From: Microbacterium excoecariae
Lineage (GTDB): Bacteria > Actinomycetota > Actinomycetes > Actinomycetales > Microbacteriaceae
Length of the DNA: 64,000 nucleotides
Direction: 5' to 3'
Assembly: GCF_011326725.1 (NCBI RefSeq)
Contig: NZ_JAANCO010000001.1
Span: forward strand, 1,959,115 to 2,023,114
Shown: positions 44,805 to 52,834 of the stretch, piece after piece
Numbering within the stretch: position 1 is the stretch's first letter
Layout of the letters: every line of letters starts with the position of its first letter
The notes under the pieces: generated by a model
The model's database searches: none
Told to the model about the DNA's origin: nothing
The model's input: only the letters and a program-made list of their open reading frames with translations
Program-made: the position numbers and the translations under genes

Positions 44805-46379
44805 TCAGTCCTCCTCGATGCGCGGGAACAGCGGCTGGATCTTCGACACCGTCGCGCCGGCGCTCAGCTGGCCCCAGCGCCCCGCCTCGCGCAGCGGCTG
44901 CGCGCGCAGCTCGCCGAGCGCGGCCTTCGCGCCGAGCGCCTCCCACAAGGTTTCGGTCGACTTCGGCATGATCGGCGAGAGCAGCACCGCGAGCGCGCGC
45001 AGACCCTCGAGGCACGTGTACAGCACGGTCTGCAGCCGGCCGCGCAGGTCCTCGCTCTTCGCGAGCGCCCATGGCTCGTTCTCCGTGATGTAGCCGTTCA
45101 GCGCGTCGACGATCGTCCAGATCTCGTCGATCGCCTGGTCGATGCGGAACCGCGCGACGGCCTCGTCGGCACGCCGCGCGGCGCCCTCGACGAGCCCCTG
45201 GATCTCGAGGTCGCCGTCGGTGTAGTCGCCCGGCTCCGGAACGGATCCGTCGAAGTACTTGGCGGTCATCGCGACCGAGCGCGACGCGAGGTTGCCGAAC
45301 CCGTTTGCGAGCTCCGCCTGGTAGCGCGCAGACATGTCCTCCCAGGAGAAGGATCCGTCCTGGCCGAAGGCGATCGCGGACAGGAAGTAGAACCGGTACG
45401 CGTCGCTGCCGAAGGTCGACACGAGCGTCTCGGGGGCGATGCCGGTGGCCTTCGACTTCGACATCTTCTCGCCGCCGACGAGCAGCCAGCCGTGCGCGAA
45501 GACGCCCTTCGGAACCTCCAGGCCTGCGGCCATGAGCATGGCCGGCCAGATCACGGCGTGGAAGCGCAGGATGTCCTTGCCGACCACGTGGTAGCCGGGC
45601 CAGCGGCGCGCGAAGTTCTCCTCATCCGAGCCGTATCCGATCGCGGTCGCGTAGTTCAACAGCGCGTCGACCCAGACGTAGATGACGTGCGAGGAGTCCC
45701 ACGGCACCGGGATGCCCCAGTCGAACGCGCTCCGCGAGATCGACAGGTCGTTGAGCCCCTGCTGCACGAAGGCGACGACCTCGTTGCGCGCGGACTCGGG
45801 CTGCACGAAGTCGGGCTGGTCGCGGTAGAGCTCGAGCAGGCGGTCGCCGAACTCGCTGAGCTTGAAGAAGTAGTTCTTCTCGTGCAGGAGCTCGAGGGGC
45901 TTCGAGTGGATCGCGCAGACCTTCAGGCCCTCGAACGCCCCCGTGCCCATCGCGACGTCGCTCTCGGGCTTGAACTCCTCGCACCCGACGCAGTACAGCG
46001 CCTCGTACTCGCCCGCGTAGATGTACCCGCGGTCGTAGATCGCCTGGATGAACGCCTTCACGCTCTCCTCGTGGCGCTCCTGCGTCGTGCGGATGAAGTC
46101 GTCGTTGGCGACGTCGAGCGTCTCCAGGAGCGGATACCACGCCTCGGCGACGAGCTTGTCGACCCACTGCTGCGGGCTCACGCCGTTCGCTGCGGCCGCG
46201 CGCATCATCTTCTGGCCGTGCTCGTCGGTCCCCGTGAGCATCCACGTGTCGTCGCCCGACTGGCGGTGCCAGCGTGCGAGGGTGTCCACGGCCACCGTCG
46301 TGTACCCGTGCCCGATGTGCGGGACATCGCTCGGGTAGTAGATGGGCGTGGTGATATAGAACGAACCGCCGGAAGTCAC
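44805..46379 (-). CDS. metG: Methionyl-tRNA synthetase
   Basis: A 524-residue class I synthetase. The HIGH motif is PHIGHGYT near the N-terminus and KMSKS is GEKMSKSKATG. Zinc-domain residues CVGCEEF and CAIHSKP retain only three cysteines plus His. It lacks the C-terminal EMAP-like dimer domain, as in shorter actinobacterial MetG. GTG 46379 has a TAGACT box exactly 6 bp upstream, giving a leaderless message that continues into tatD. Confidence 0.97.
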   Translation of the reverse strand: MTSGGSFYITTPIYYPSDVPHIGHGYTTVAVDTLARWHRQSGDDTWMLTGTDEHGQKMMRAAAANGVSPQQWVDKLVAEAWYPLLETLDVANDDFIRTTQERHEESVKAFIQAIYDRGYIYAGEYEALYCVGCEEFKPESDVAMGTGAFEGLKVCAIHSKPLELLHEKNYFFKLSEFGDRLLELYRDQPDFVQPESARNEVVAFVQQGLNDLSISRSAFDWGIPVPWDSSHVIYVWVDALLNYATAIGYGSDEENFARRWPGYHVVGKDILRFHAVIWPAMLMAAGLEVPKGVFAHGWLLVGGEKMSKSKATGIAPETLVSTFGSDAYRFYFLSAIAFGQDGSFSWEDMSARYQAELANGFGNLASRSVAMTAKYFDGSVPEPGDYTDGDLEIQGLVEGAARRADEAVARFRIDQAIDEIWTIVDALNGYITENEPWALAKSEDLRGRLQTVLYTCLEGLRALAVLLSPIMPKSTETLWEALGAKAALGELRAQPLREAGRWGQLSAGATVSKIQPLFPRIEED

Positions 46380-46385
46380 GCCTCT

Positions 46386-46391
46386 AGTCTA
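46386..46391 (-). promoter_or_regulatory. -10 box (TAGACT) for metG
   Basis: TAGACT, 6 nt, GTG 46379 on the minus strand, in the 46-bp gap after the gluconate island. Confidence 0.5.
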
Positions 46392-46425
46392 TTGGGTGTC
46401 CCGCGACGGCTCCTGCGCGCTGGCC

Positions 46426-47955
46426 TCACGAGCCGTGCGCAAGCGGCAGGCGCGAGCCGATGTCCTGGAGCGTGATGTTCGCGGGCAACAGCGCTCCGTA
46501 GAGGCGCTCGAACACGGGTAGGAGCTCGCCGTACACGCCCGCGTCCGCCGCGATCGGCTCGACGACGTCGCGCACGGGCACGAGTTCGGCGGCCACGTCG
46601 ATCGACTCGATCGCGCCGAGCGCCTCCATCCCGAGCAGGGCCGCGCCGAAACCGGATCCCTCGTGCCCGTCGGGCATGCCGATCGCGCCCCCGAAGGCGC
46701 TGGCCAAGGTCTGGCGCCAGATCTGGTGCTTCGTCACGCCGCCCGTCGCGCGGATCTCCGAAATCGGCAGGTCCGCCTGTCGCATGGACTGCAGCACGAG
46801 CGTGAGCTGGAGGGCCACGCCCTCCACGGCGGCGCGGACGAGGTGCGCGCGCCGGTGCGCGCGGGTGAGCCCGACGTACGCGCCGCGCGCGACGCCTCCC
46901 CAGCGGGGGGCGCGCTCGCCGAGGAGGTACGGGAGCATCACGAGCCCGCCCGCGCCCGCGGGAACGGTCATCGCCTCGTCGAGCAGCTGCGCGGTCGAGA
47001 CGCCCGCGTCGCCGCCGGCGATCTCCGAGCGCACCCAGTCGAGCACGACGCCGCCGTTGTTGATGGCCCCGCCCGTGACCCACCGGTTTTCCGTCAGCGC
47101 GTAGCAGAACACGCCGCCGTTCGGGTCCACGGCGGGCCGGTCGACCGCGACCCGCAGGGCGCCGCTCGTGCCCACGGAGCACGCGACCACGCCCGGGCGG
47201 ACCGCTCCGACCCCGAGGTTCGCGAGCGGGCCGTCGCCGGCACCGACGACGACCGCGGCGTCGCGCGGCAGGCCCGTCTCCCGCGCCGCCTCGGCGGTCA
47301 CGCCCCGCAGCACGGCGGTCGTGGGGACGAGTCCGGGGAGCTGCTCGGCGCGGATCCCCGCGAGGGAGAGCGCCTCGTCGTCCCAGCGCACCGCGTGGAT
47401 GTCCATGAGGCCCGACGCCGAGGCGAGCGAGTGGTCGATGACGAGCTCGCCCGCCATGCGCCACAGCACCCAGTCCTTGATCCCGGCCCACGTCGCGGCG
47501 CGCCGGACGAGGTCCGGATCGGTGCGCCGGAACCACATGAGCTTCGCCAGCGGCGACATGGGGTGGATCGGGGTGCCGGTGCGACGGTGCAGCGCGAGCC
47601 CGGCGCCGGAGTCGCGCAGCCGTGCGACGTCCTCGGCGGCCCGCGTGTCCGCCCACGTCACGACGGGGGTGAGGGGCGCGCCGTCGGCGTCGAGCGCCAT
47701 GATCGAGTGCATCGCGCTCGAGAAGGAGACACCCGCGACCCGCGCCGCGCCGATCTCCGCCACGACCTCGCGAAGCCCGCGATAGACGGCGTCGAGGATC
47801 TGATGCGGGTCCTGCTCGGCGTGGCCCGGGTGCGGCTCCGACAGCGGGTATCCGTGCGAGGCCTGCGCGATCGCGCGGCCGTCCACCGTGTACGCGACGA
47901 CCTTCGTCGCCGTCGTGCCCATGTCGATGCCGACGACGACGTCGGGTGCGCTCAT
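46426..47955 (-). CDS. gntK: FGGY-family sugar kinase, probable gluconokinase
   Basis: A 509-residue two-domain carbohydrate kinase. The phosphate loop is GIDMGTTATKVVAY and the sugar-site region is SSAMHSIM / TWADTRAAED. The second phosphate region is VGTSGALRVAV, and RATGGVTKHQIWRQ matches FGGY. Its operon partners (idonate-type dehydrogenase, gluconate 5-dehydrogenase, GntP) point to gluconate as substrate, giving 6-phosphogluconate. AAGGAGAAGGA precedes ATG 47955. It is the last gene of the four-gene operon. Xylulokinase is the main alternative by sequence alone. Confidence 0.88.
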   Translation of the reverse strand: MSAPDVVVGIDMGTTATKVVAYTVDGRAIAQASHGYPLSEPHPGHAEQDPHQILDAVYRGLREVVAEIGAARVAGVSFSSAMHSIMALDADGAPLTPVVTWADTRAAEDVARLRDSGAGLALHRRTGTPIHPMSPLAKLMWFRRTDPDLVRRAATWAGIKDWVLWRMAGELVIDHSLASASGLMDIHAVRWDDEALSLAGIRAEQLPGLVPTTAVLRGVTAEAARETGLPRDAAVVVGAGDGPLANLGVGAVRPGVVACSVGTSGALRVAVDRPAVDPNGGVFCYALTENRWVTGGAINNGGVVLDWVRSEIAGGDAGVSTAQLLDEAMTVPAGAGGLVMLPYLLGERAPRWGGVARGAYVGLTRAHRRAHLVRAAVEGVALQLTLVLQSMRQADLPISEIRATGGVTKHQIWRQTLASAFGGAIGMPDGHEGSGFGAALLGMEALGAIESIDVAAELVPVRDVVEPIAADAGVYGELLPVFERLYGALLPANITLQDIGSRLPLAHGS

Positions 47956-47980
47956 TGTGGTCCTTCTCCTTCTGACTCGC

Positions 47981-48997
47981 TCAGGCCGCGTCGCCGAGCG
48001 ACACGACCACCTTGCCCGACTGCCGCGAGTCGCGCGCGAGCTCGAACGCCCGGTCGACCTCCGCCACATCGATCACGTGCGTCACGACGTCGCCGACGCG
48101 CGGGTCCGCCGCGAGGATCCGGATCGCCTCGTCGATCTCGTCGCGGAAGCGGAAAGCGCCCCGGAGCGCGATCTCCTTCGAGATGAAGGGCGCGAGGTTG
48201 ACGCCGATCGGCTCGTTCGGCACCATGCCGACCTGCACGACGACGCCGCGCCGGCGCGCGGCGACGCCGGCGGCGCTGATCGCGACGGGGGCACCGGAGC
48301 ACTCGAAGACGACGTCGAACTCCTCGGCGGGAAGCGCCTCCTCGGTCACGCGCACGACGCGATCGGCGCCGAGCGCGAGGGCGCGCTCGAGCGGCTCGGG
48401 CAGAACGTCGCTCACGACGACGTGCGCGGCGCCGCGCGCGCGGGCCGCCACGAGCGCGAGCAGCCCGATGGGGCCGGCTCCCGACACGAGGACGCGGGCG
48501 CCGGAGAGGTCCCCCGCGCGGGTCGCCGCGTGCAGCGCGACGCCGAGCGGCTCGGCGAGCACGGCGCGGTCGACGCCGAGCCCCTCCGGCAGCACCCGCA
48601 CCATGCCGGCGTCAACGACGAGGAGCTCCGCCATCGCGCCTTGCGTGTGCGGCCACGTCGAGGCGCTCCCGAGGTAGGAGCCGCCCGGCCACAGGTGCGG
48701 CTGGTCCGCCGTGCCCGGCACCTCCGACCCGAACCGGGCGGGGTGGACCGTGACCGGCGTCCCGGGCGCGAGGGCGCCGGACGGATCATGGTCCACGACG
48801 CCCGAAAGCTCGTGACCCGGCGTCAGCGGCTCGCGCACGACGTACTCGCCGTTCGCGCCGTGGAAGAAGTAGTGCAGGTCGGACCCACAGATCCCGACCC
48901 GCTGAACGCGGATCCGGATCTCGCCGTCGCCCGTCTCCGGCGCCTCGCCCTCGCGGACGGCGATCTGGTCCTTGCCATCGATCCATACAGTGCGCAT
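47981..48997 (-). CDS. Zinc-type alcohol dehydrogenase, L-idonate 5-dehydrogenase-like
   Basis: A 338-residue medium-chain dehydrogenase. Catalytic zinc ligands are in RVGICGSDLHYFFHG and TPGHE; the NAD-binding fold is VSGAGPIGLLAL. GSYLGSASTWPHTQGAMAE resembles IdnD. The four-cysteine structural-zinc lobe of E. coli IdnD is replaced by a cysteine-free loop (PARFGSEVPGTADQPHLW), so only the catalytic zinc is expected. It likely oxidises L-idonate to 5-ketogluconate. GGGAGGG about 5 nt before ATG 48997 fixes the start. Confidence 0.87.
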   Translation of the reverse strand: MRTVWIDGKDQIAVREGEAPETGDGEIRIRVQRVGICGSDLHYFFHGANGEYVVREPLTPGHELSGVVDHDPSGALAPGTPVTVHPARFGSEVPGTADQPHLWPGGSYLGSASTWPHTQGAMAELLVVDAGMVRVLPEGLGVDRAVLAEPLGVALHAATRAGDLSGARVLVSGAGPIGLLALVAARARGAAHVVVSDVLPEPLERALALGADRVVRVTEEALPAEEFDVVFECSGAPVAISAAGVAARRRGVVVQVGMVPNEPIGVNLAPFISKEIALRGAFRFRDEIDEAIRILAADPRVGDVVTHVIDVAEVDRAFELARDSRQSGKVVVSLGDAA

Positions 48998-49011
48998 CAG
49001 TGCCCTCCCTC

Positions 49012-49782
49012 TCACACGACCGCAGTCATGCCGCCGTCGACGACGATGTTCTGGCCCGAGACGAAGCTCGACGCGTCGGACGCGAGGAACAGCAGGGCCC
49101 CGCGCAGCTCGCGGACGTCGCCCCACCGATGCGCCGGCGTGCGGTTCACCAGCCACCCGTTGAACTGCTCGTCCTCGACGAGCGCGCGGTTCATGTCGGT
49201 CGCGAAGTAGCCCGGCGAGATCGCGTTGACCTGGATGCCGTAGCGCGCGAGGTCGGCGGCCATCCCCTGCGTGAGCAGCGCGACGCCGCCCTTCGACGCC
49301 GAGTACGGGGCGATCGTCTGACGCGCGAGCTTGGACTGCACGGATCCGATGTTGATGACCTTGCCGGAGCCGCGCTCGACCATGTGCGGCGTCACGAAGC
49401 GCGAGACGTAGAACATGCTCGAGAGGTTCGACGCGATCACGGCGTCCCAGTCGGCGACCGGGAACTCCGAGATCGGCGCGCGGCGCTGCAGACCCGCGTT
49501 GTTGACGAGGATGTCGGGCGCCCCGTGCTCCGCCACGACCTGGGCCACCGCCTCCTCGACGGCGGCCGCATCCGTGACGTCGAAACGCACGGTCGCGGGC
49601 GCGGTCCCCGTCGCCTCGCCGATCTCGGCGGACGCGGCGGCGAGCTGCTCGGCGTCGCGACCGTGGAGCACGACGCGCGCGCCCGCCTCCGCGAGACCGG
49701 TCGCGAGGGCGCGACCGAGGCCGCGCGAGGAACCCGTCACGAGCGCGAGGCGCCCGGACACGTCGAAGAGGTCGGTGGACAT
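49012..49782 (-). CDS. SDR oxidoreductase, gluconate 5-dehydrogenase-like (IdnO)
   Basis: A 256-residue short-chain dehydrogenase. The cofactor loop is TGSSRGLG, then NNAG, the catalytic IGSVQS...YSASKGG (Ser-Tyr-Lys), and SPGYFATDMN. The N-terminus (LFDVSGRLALVTGSSRGLG) and context match IdnO/Gno, which interconvert 5-ketogluconate and gluconate. AGGAGGAG a few nt upstream supports ATG 49782, 8 nt after the GntP stop. Confidence 0.9.
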   Translation of the reverse strand: MSTDLFDVSGRLALVTGSSRGLGRALATGLAEAGARVVLHGRDAEQLAAASAEIGEATGTAPATVRFDVTDAAAVEEAVAQVVAEHGAPDILVNNAGLQRRAPISEFPVADWDAVIASNLSSMFYVSRFVTPHMVERGSGKVINIGSVQSKLARQTIAPYSASKGGVALLTQGMAADLARYGIQVNAISPGYFATDMNRALVEDEQFNGWLVNRTPAHRWGDVRELRGALLFLASDASSFVSGQNIVVDGGMTAVV

Positions 49783-49790
49783 GTCTCCTC

Positions 49791-51173
49791 CTAGAAGATC
49801 GCGTAGACAACGAGGACGAGGACGAATCCGACGACGGACTCGATCGCCTGCTGCACCGTCCACGTCTTGAGCGTGGTCTTGACGTCCATCTGCATGAGGC
49901 GCCCGACGAGCCAGAAGCCCGAGTCGTTCACGTGGCTCGCGAAGACGGATCCGGCGGCGGCGGCGAGCGTGATCGCCGCGACGTCGACCGTGCTGAACGA
50001 TCCCCCGGTCACGGCGGGGGCCAGCAGGCCGGCCGTCGTCACGAGCGCCACGGTCGCGGAGCCCTGCGCCAGGCGCAGGATCACGGCGATGAGGTAGGCC
50101 GCGAAGATGATCGGCAGCCCGAGGTCGGACAGCGTGTCGGCGAGCGCGTCGCCGATGCCCGAGGCGCGCAGGACGCCGCCGAACATGCCGCCGGCGCCCG
50201 TGATGAGGATGACGGAGGCGACGGGACCGAACGTCGAGTCGACGAGCTTCTCCAGCGCCGAGCCGTTCTCGCCGCGGAACTTCCCGAGGACGAGGAGCGC
50301 GATGAGCACCGTGATCAGCAGCGCGATCGGCGAGCTTCCTATGAGCATGAGCGCCTGCACCCACGCCTGGGACTCGTCGACGACACCGATGGATCCGAGC
50401 GCGTCGAGGCCCGTGTTGAGGAAGATCAGCACGAGCGGGATCAGGAGGATCCCGATGACGGTGCCGGCCTTCGGCGGGTTCGCGGGCTGGTCGTCGTCGC
50501 TCGCGCCGAACAGCGGCGGGACGATCATCGGGAAGCGCTTGTTGACGAACTTGCCCCACAGGTAGCCCGAGACGTACCAGGTCGGGAAGGCGATGACGAT
50601 ACCGATGAGGAGGACGACGCCGAGGTTCGCGCCGAAGAACTCCGAGGCCGACACGGGGCCCGGGTGCGGCGGCAGGAAGACGTGCATGACCGAGAAGGCC
50701 GCGGCGCCGCTGAACCCGTACAGCAGCAGGTTCTTGCCGCCGATGCGGCGCGCGACCGCGAAGATGATCGGCAGCATGACGACGAGGCCCGCATCGAAGA
50801 AGATCGGGAAGCCGAGGATGAGCGAGGTCACGCCGAGCGCGAACGCGGCGCGCTTCTCGCCGAAGACGCGCACCATCATCTCGGCGATGACCTTCGCCCC
50901 GCCCGAGGACTCGATGAGGCGGCCGAGCACGGCGCCGAGGCCGATGAGCAGCGCGACGGATCCGAGCGTGGATCCGAAGCCGCCCACGAGGGTGCTCACG
51001 ATCTCCCCGGTGGGGATGCCCGCGGCGACCGCGGTGAGCAGCGAGACGAGCACGAGCACGAGGAAGGCGTGCAGGCGCAGCTTGATGACGAGGAACAAAA
51101 TGAGCACGACGGCGCCGGCTGCGATGCCCAGCAGCGGCCCTGCTCCGAGTGTCTGAGTCCACTCTTCGGTCAT
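49791..51173 (-). CDS. GntP-family gluconate:H+ symporter
   Basis: A 460-residue carrier with about 12-14 membrane helices. Signatures are GFGSTLGSVALLIGLGAVLGRLIE, TSLILGFPIFFDAGLVVMLPI and the C-terminal HVNDSGFWLV, all typical of GntP/IdnT. It imports gluconate or idonate. CGGAGAAT 6 nt upstream marks ATG 51173. It heads the catabolic operon and is divergent from the GntR regulator, with two operator-like sites in between. Confidence 0.94.
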   Translation of the reverse strand: MTEEWTQTLGAGPLLGIAAGAVVLILFLVIKLRLHAFLVLVLVSLLTAVAAGIPTGEIVSTLVGGFGSTLGSVALLIGLGAVLGRLIESSGGAKVIAEMMVRVFGEKRAAFALGVTSLILGFPIFFDAGLVVMLPIIFAVARRIGGKNLLLYGFSGAAAFSVMHVFLPPHPGPVSASEFFGANLGVVLLIGIVIAFPTWYVSGYLWGKFVNKRFPMIVPPLFGASDDDQPANPPKAGTVIGILLIPLVLIFLNTGLDALGSIGVVDESQAWVQALMLIGSSPIALLITVLIALLVLGKFRGENGSALEKLVDSTFGPVASVILITGAGGMFGGVLRASGIGDALADTLSDLGLPIIFAAYLIAVILRLAQGSATVALVTTAGLLAPAVTGGSFSTVDVAAITLAAAAGSVFASHVNDSGFWLVGRLMQMDVKTTLKTWTVQQAIESVVGFVLVLVVYAIF

Positions 51174-51233
51174 GGGATTCTCCGTTGAATTCGGTACGGG
51201 CGCGATCCGTCGGCGGACGCGCTCGTCGAAAAA

Positions 51234-51240
51234 GTATTAC
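51234..51240. promoter_or_regulatory. GntR/FadR-type operator site 1
   Basis: Core GTATTAC within the 11-bp inverted repeat AAGTATTACTT (51232-51242). GT-N3-AC is the classic FadR-subfamily GntR half-site arrangement. It lies in an unusually A/T-rich stretch between gntP and gntR. Confidence 0.6.
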
Positions 51241-51256
51241 TTATCGACACAGTAAG

Positions 51257-51263
51257 GTATCAC
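51257..51263. promoter_or_regulatory. GntR/FadR-type operator site 2
   Basis: Core GTATCAC within GGTATCACT (51256-51264), the same RGTATYACT pattern as site 1. The centres are 23 bp apart, about two helical turns. Binding would cover both divergent promoters. Confidence 0.6.
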
Positions 51264-51286
51264 TATTGAAGGCGAGAGGGGACCCG

Positions 51287-51991
51287 ATGGCGGGTGGCAT
51301 CCACGGCGGCGTGGTCGATGACCTCGGCACGCGCATCGCGTCGGGCGAGATCCCGCCCGGCTCCGTCCTCACCCTGGCGCGCCTCGAGAGCGACTTCCAG
51401 GCGTCCCGGACCGTCGTGCGGGAGGCCGTGCGCGTGCTCGAGAGCCTCGGGCTCCTCGCCGCCCGGCGGCGGGTCGGCATCACCGTGCGCCCCCGGGAGG
51501 AGTGGGATGCCTTCTCCCCGCAGCTCATCGCGTGGAACCTGCACGGGCCGTTCCGCCAGCAACAGCTCGAGGCGCTCATGGAGCTCCGCGTGGCCGTCGA
51601 GCCGATGGCCGCCCGGCTCGCCGCCCAGCGGGCGAGCGACGCGCAGCGGGCCGAGCTGCGCCGCCTCGCGGAGGAGCTGCGCCACCTCGGGGCGCGCGGG
51701 CTCGGCGCGAGCGACGCCTTCCTCGCGGCCGACGTCGCCTTTCACGACGTGCTGCTCGCCGCCAGTGGGAACCCGCAGCTGGGCGCGCTACGGGCGCCCG
51801 TGCGGGAGGTCCTGACCGGCCGGTCCCGCCTCGGCATGACGCCGTCCGTTCCGGCCGCGGGCACGCTCGAGGAGCACGAGGCGGTGGCCGCGGCCATCAG
51901 TCGTGCCGATGGCGCCGGCGCCGAGGCCCACTCGCGCCACCACATGATGACGGTCTGGGACGAGATCCAGCAGGACCACTCGCTGCGCTGA
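51287..51991 (+). CDS. GntR-family (FadR/FCD) repressor of the gluconate island
   Basis: A 234-residue regulator. The N-terminal winged helix (IASGEIPPGSVLTLARLESDFQ..., ASRTVVREAVRVLESLGLL) is followed by an FCD ligand domain with metal/ligand residues DVAFHDVLL and HSRHHMM. AGAGGGGA 5 nt before ATG 51287 sets the start; an in-frame TTG at 51266 is less likely. It is expected to bind GTATYAC sites in the 113-bp divergent region and release on gluconate or 6-phosphogluconate. Confidence 0.92.
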   Translation: MAGGIHGGVVDDLGTRIASGEIPPGSVLTLARLESDFQASRTVVREAVRVLESLGLLAARRRVGITVRPREEWDAFSPQLIAWNLHGPFRQQQLEALMELRVAVEPMAARLAAQRASDAQRAELRRLAEELRHLGARGLGASDAFLAADVAFHDVLLAASGNPQLGALRAPVREVLTGRSRLGMTPSVPAAGTLEEHEAVAAAISRADGAGAEAHSRHHMMTVWDEIQQDHSLR

Positions 51992-51995
51992 CGGC

Positions 51996-52811
51996 TCACC
52001 CGGCGCGCAGGGCCGCCTCGTAGAGGTCGCGCGCCGCGTGGCCGGTCGCCTGCGCGACCTCGCGCGTGGCGTCCTTCAGGCGCGTGCCGGATCCGACGAG
52101 CTCCCGCACGCGCCGGAGCGCGTCCTCGAGCGGCACCTCGCGCGCGGGCGCGCCGCCGACGACGAGGACCACCTCGCCGCGGACCCCGCCCTCGGCCCAC
52201 GCGGCGACCTCCGCGAGCGTGCCCGTCACGACCTGCTCGTGGAGCTTCGTCAGCTCGCGCGCGACCGCCGCCGGCCGGTCGGCCCCGAACGCCTCGGCCA
52301 TGTCGGCGAGCGTCTGCGCCGTGCGCGTCGGCGCCTCGAAGAACACGAGGGTCCGCGGATCCGCCGCGACGGCCGCGAAGGCGCGGGCCCGCTCCCCCGG
52401 CTTGCGCGGGACGAAGCCCTCGAACGCGAAGCGATCGGTCGGCAGGCCCGACACCGCGAGCGCCGTGAGCACGGCGCTCGGGCCCGGGACCGCCGTGACC
52501 TCCACCCCCTGCTCGCGCGCGGCGCGCACGAGGCCGTAGCCCGGGTCGCTCACGGTCGGCATGCCCGCGTCGCTCAGCACGACGACGTCCGTCTCGCGCG
52601 CGAGGCGGACGATCTCCGGCGAGACGCGCTTTTCGTTGTGGTCGTGGAGCGGGATCAGGCGCGGCCGGTTGTCGATCGCGAGGGCCGCGAGCAGGCGCTG
52701 CGTGGTCCGCGTGTCCTCGGCGGCGACGACCGTCGCCTCGCTCAGCAGCTCGACCAGGCGGCGCGACGCGTCGCCGAGGTTGCCGATCGGGGTGCCCGCG
52801 AGGATGATCAT
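51996..52811 (-). CDS. rsmI: 16S rRNA 2'-O-ribose C1402 methyltransferase
   Basis: A 271-residue tetrapyrrole-methylase-fold enzyme. The SAM loop is LAGTPIGNLGDAS, followed by VAAEDTRTTQRLL, LSDAGMPTVSDPG and PGPSAVLTAL. It 2'-O-methylates C1402 in 16S rRNA. ATG 52811 follows a TAGGCT -10 box by 7 nt. The gene is divergent from protein mannosyltransferase, with 23 bp between start codons, and convergent with gntR (4-nt gap). Confidence 0.95.
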   Translation of the reverse strand: MIILAGTPIGNLGDASRRLVELLSEATVVAAEDTRTTQRLLAALAIDNRPRLIPLHDHNEKRVSPEIVRLARETDVVVLSDAGMPTVSDPGYGLVRAAREQGVEVTAVPGPSAVLTALAVSGLPTDRFAFEGFVPRKPGERARAFAAVAADPRTLVFFEAPTRTAQTLADMAEAFGADRPAAVARELTKLHEQVVTGTLAEVAAWAEGGVRGEVVLVVGGAPAREVPLEDALRRVRELVGSGTRLKDATREVAQATGHAARDLYEAALRAG

Positions 52812-52818
52812 GCGACTC

Positions 52819-52828
52819 AGCCTAGGCT
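52819..52828. promoter_or_regulatory. Symmetric shared -10 element for rsmI and pmt
   Basis: The perfect palindrome AGCCTAGGCT gives TAGGCT on both strands: 52823-52828 (+), 6 nt before GTG 52835, and 52824-52819 (-), 7 nt before ATG 52811. The two -10 boxes overlap, so polymerase can occupy only one direction at a time. Both mRNAs would be leaderless. Confidence 0.6.
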
Positions 52829-52834
52829 GGCCGG

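Noticed and set aside
46426..47955. Annotation of the FGGY kinase as xylulokinase
   Set aside because: Sequence alone cannot exclude it, but the operon has no xylose genes and has idonate/gluconate dehydrogenases and GntP, so gluconokinase is favoured.
51266..51286. TTG 51266 as the gntR start
   Set aside because: It would place the start just after operator 2 with no ribosome site; ATG 51287 has AGAGGGGA at proper spacing.
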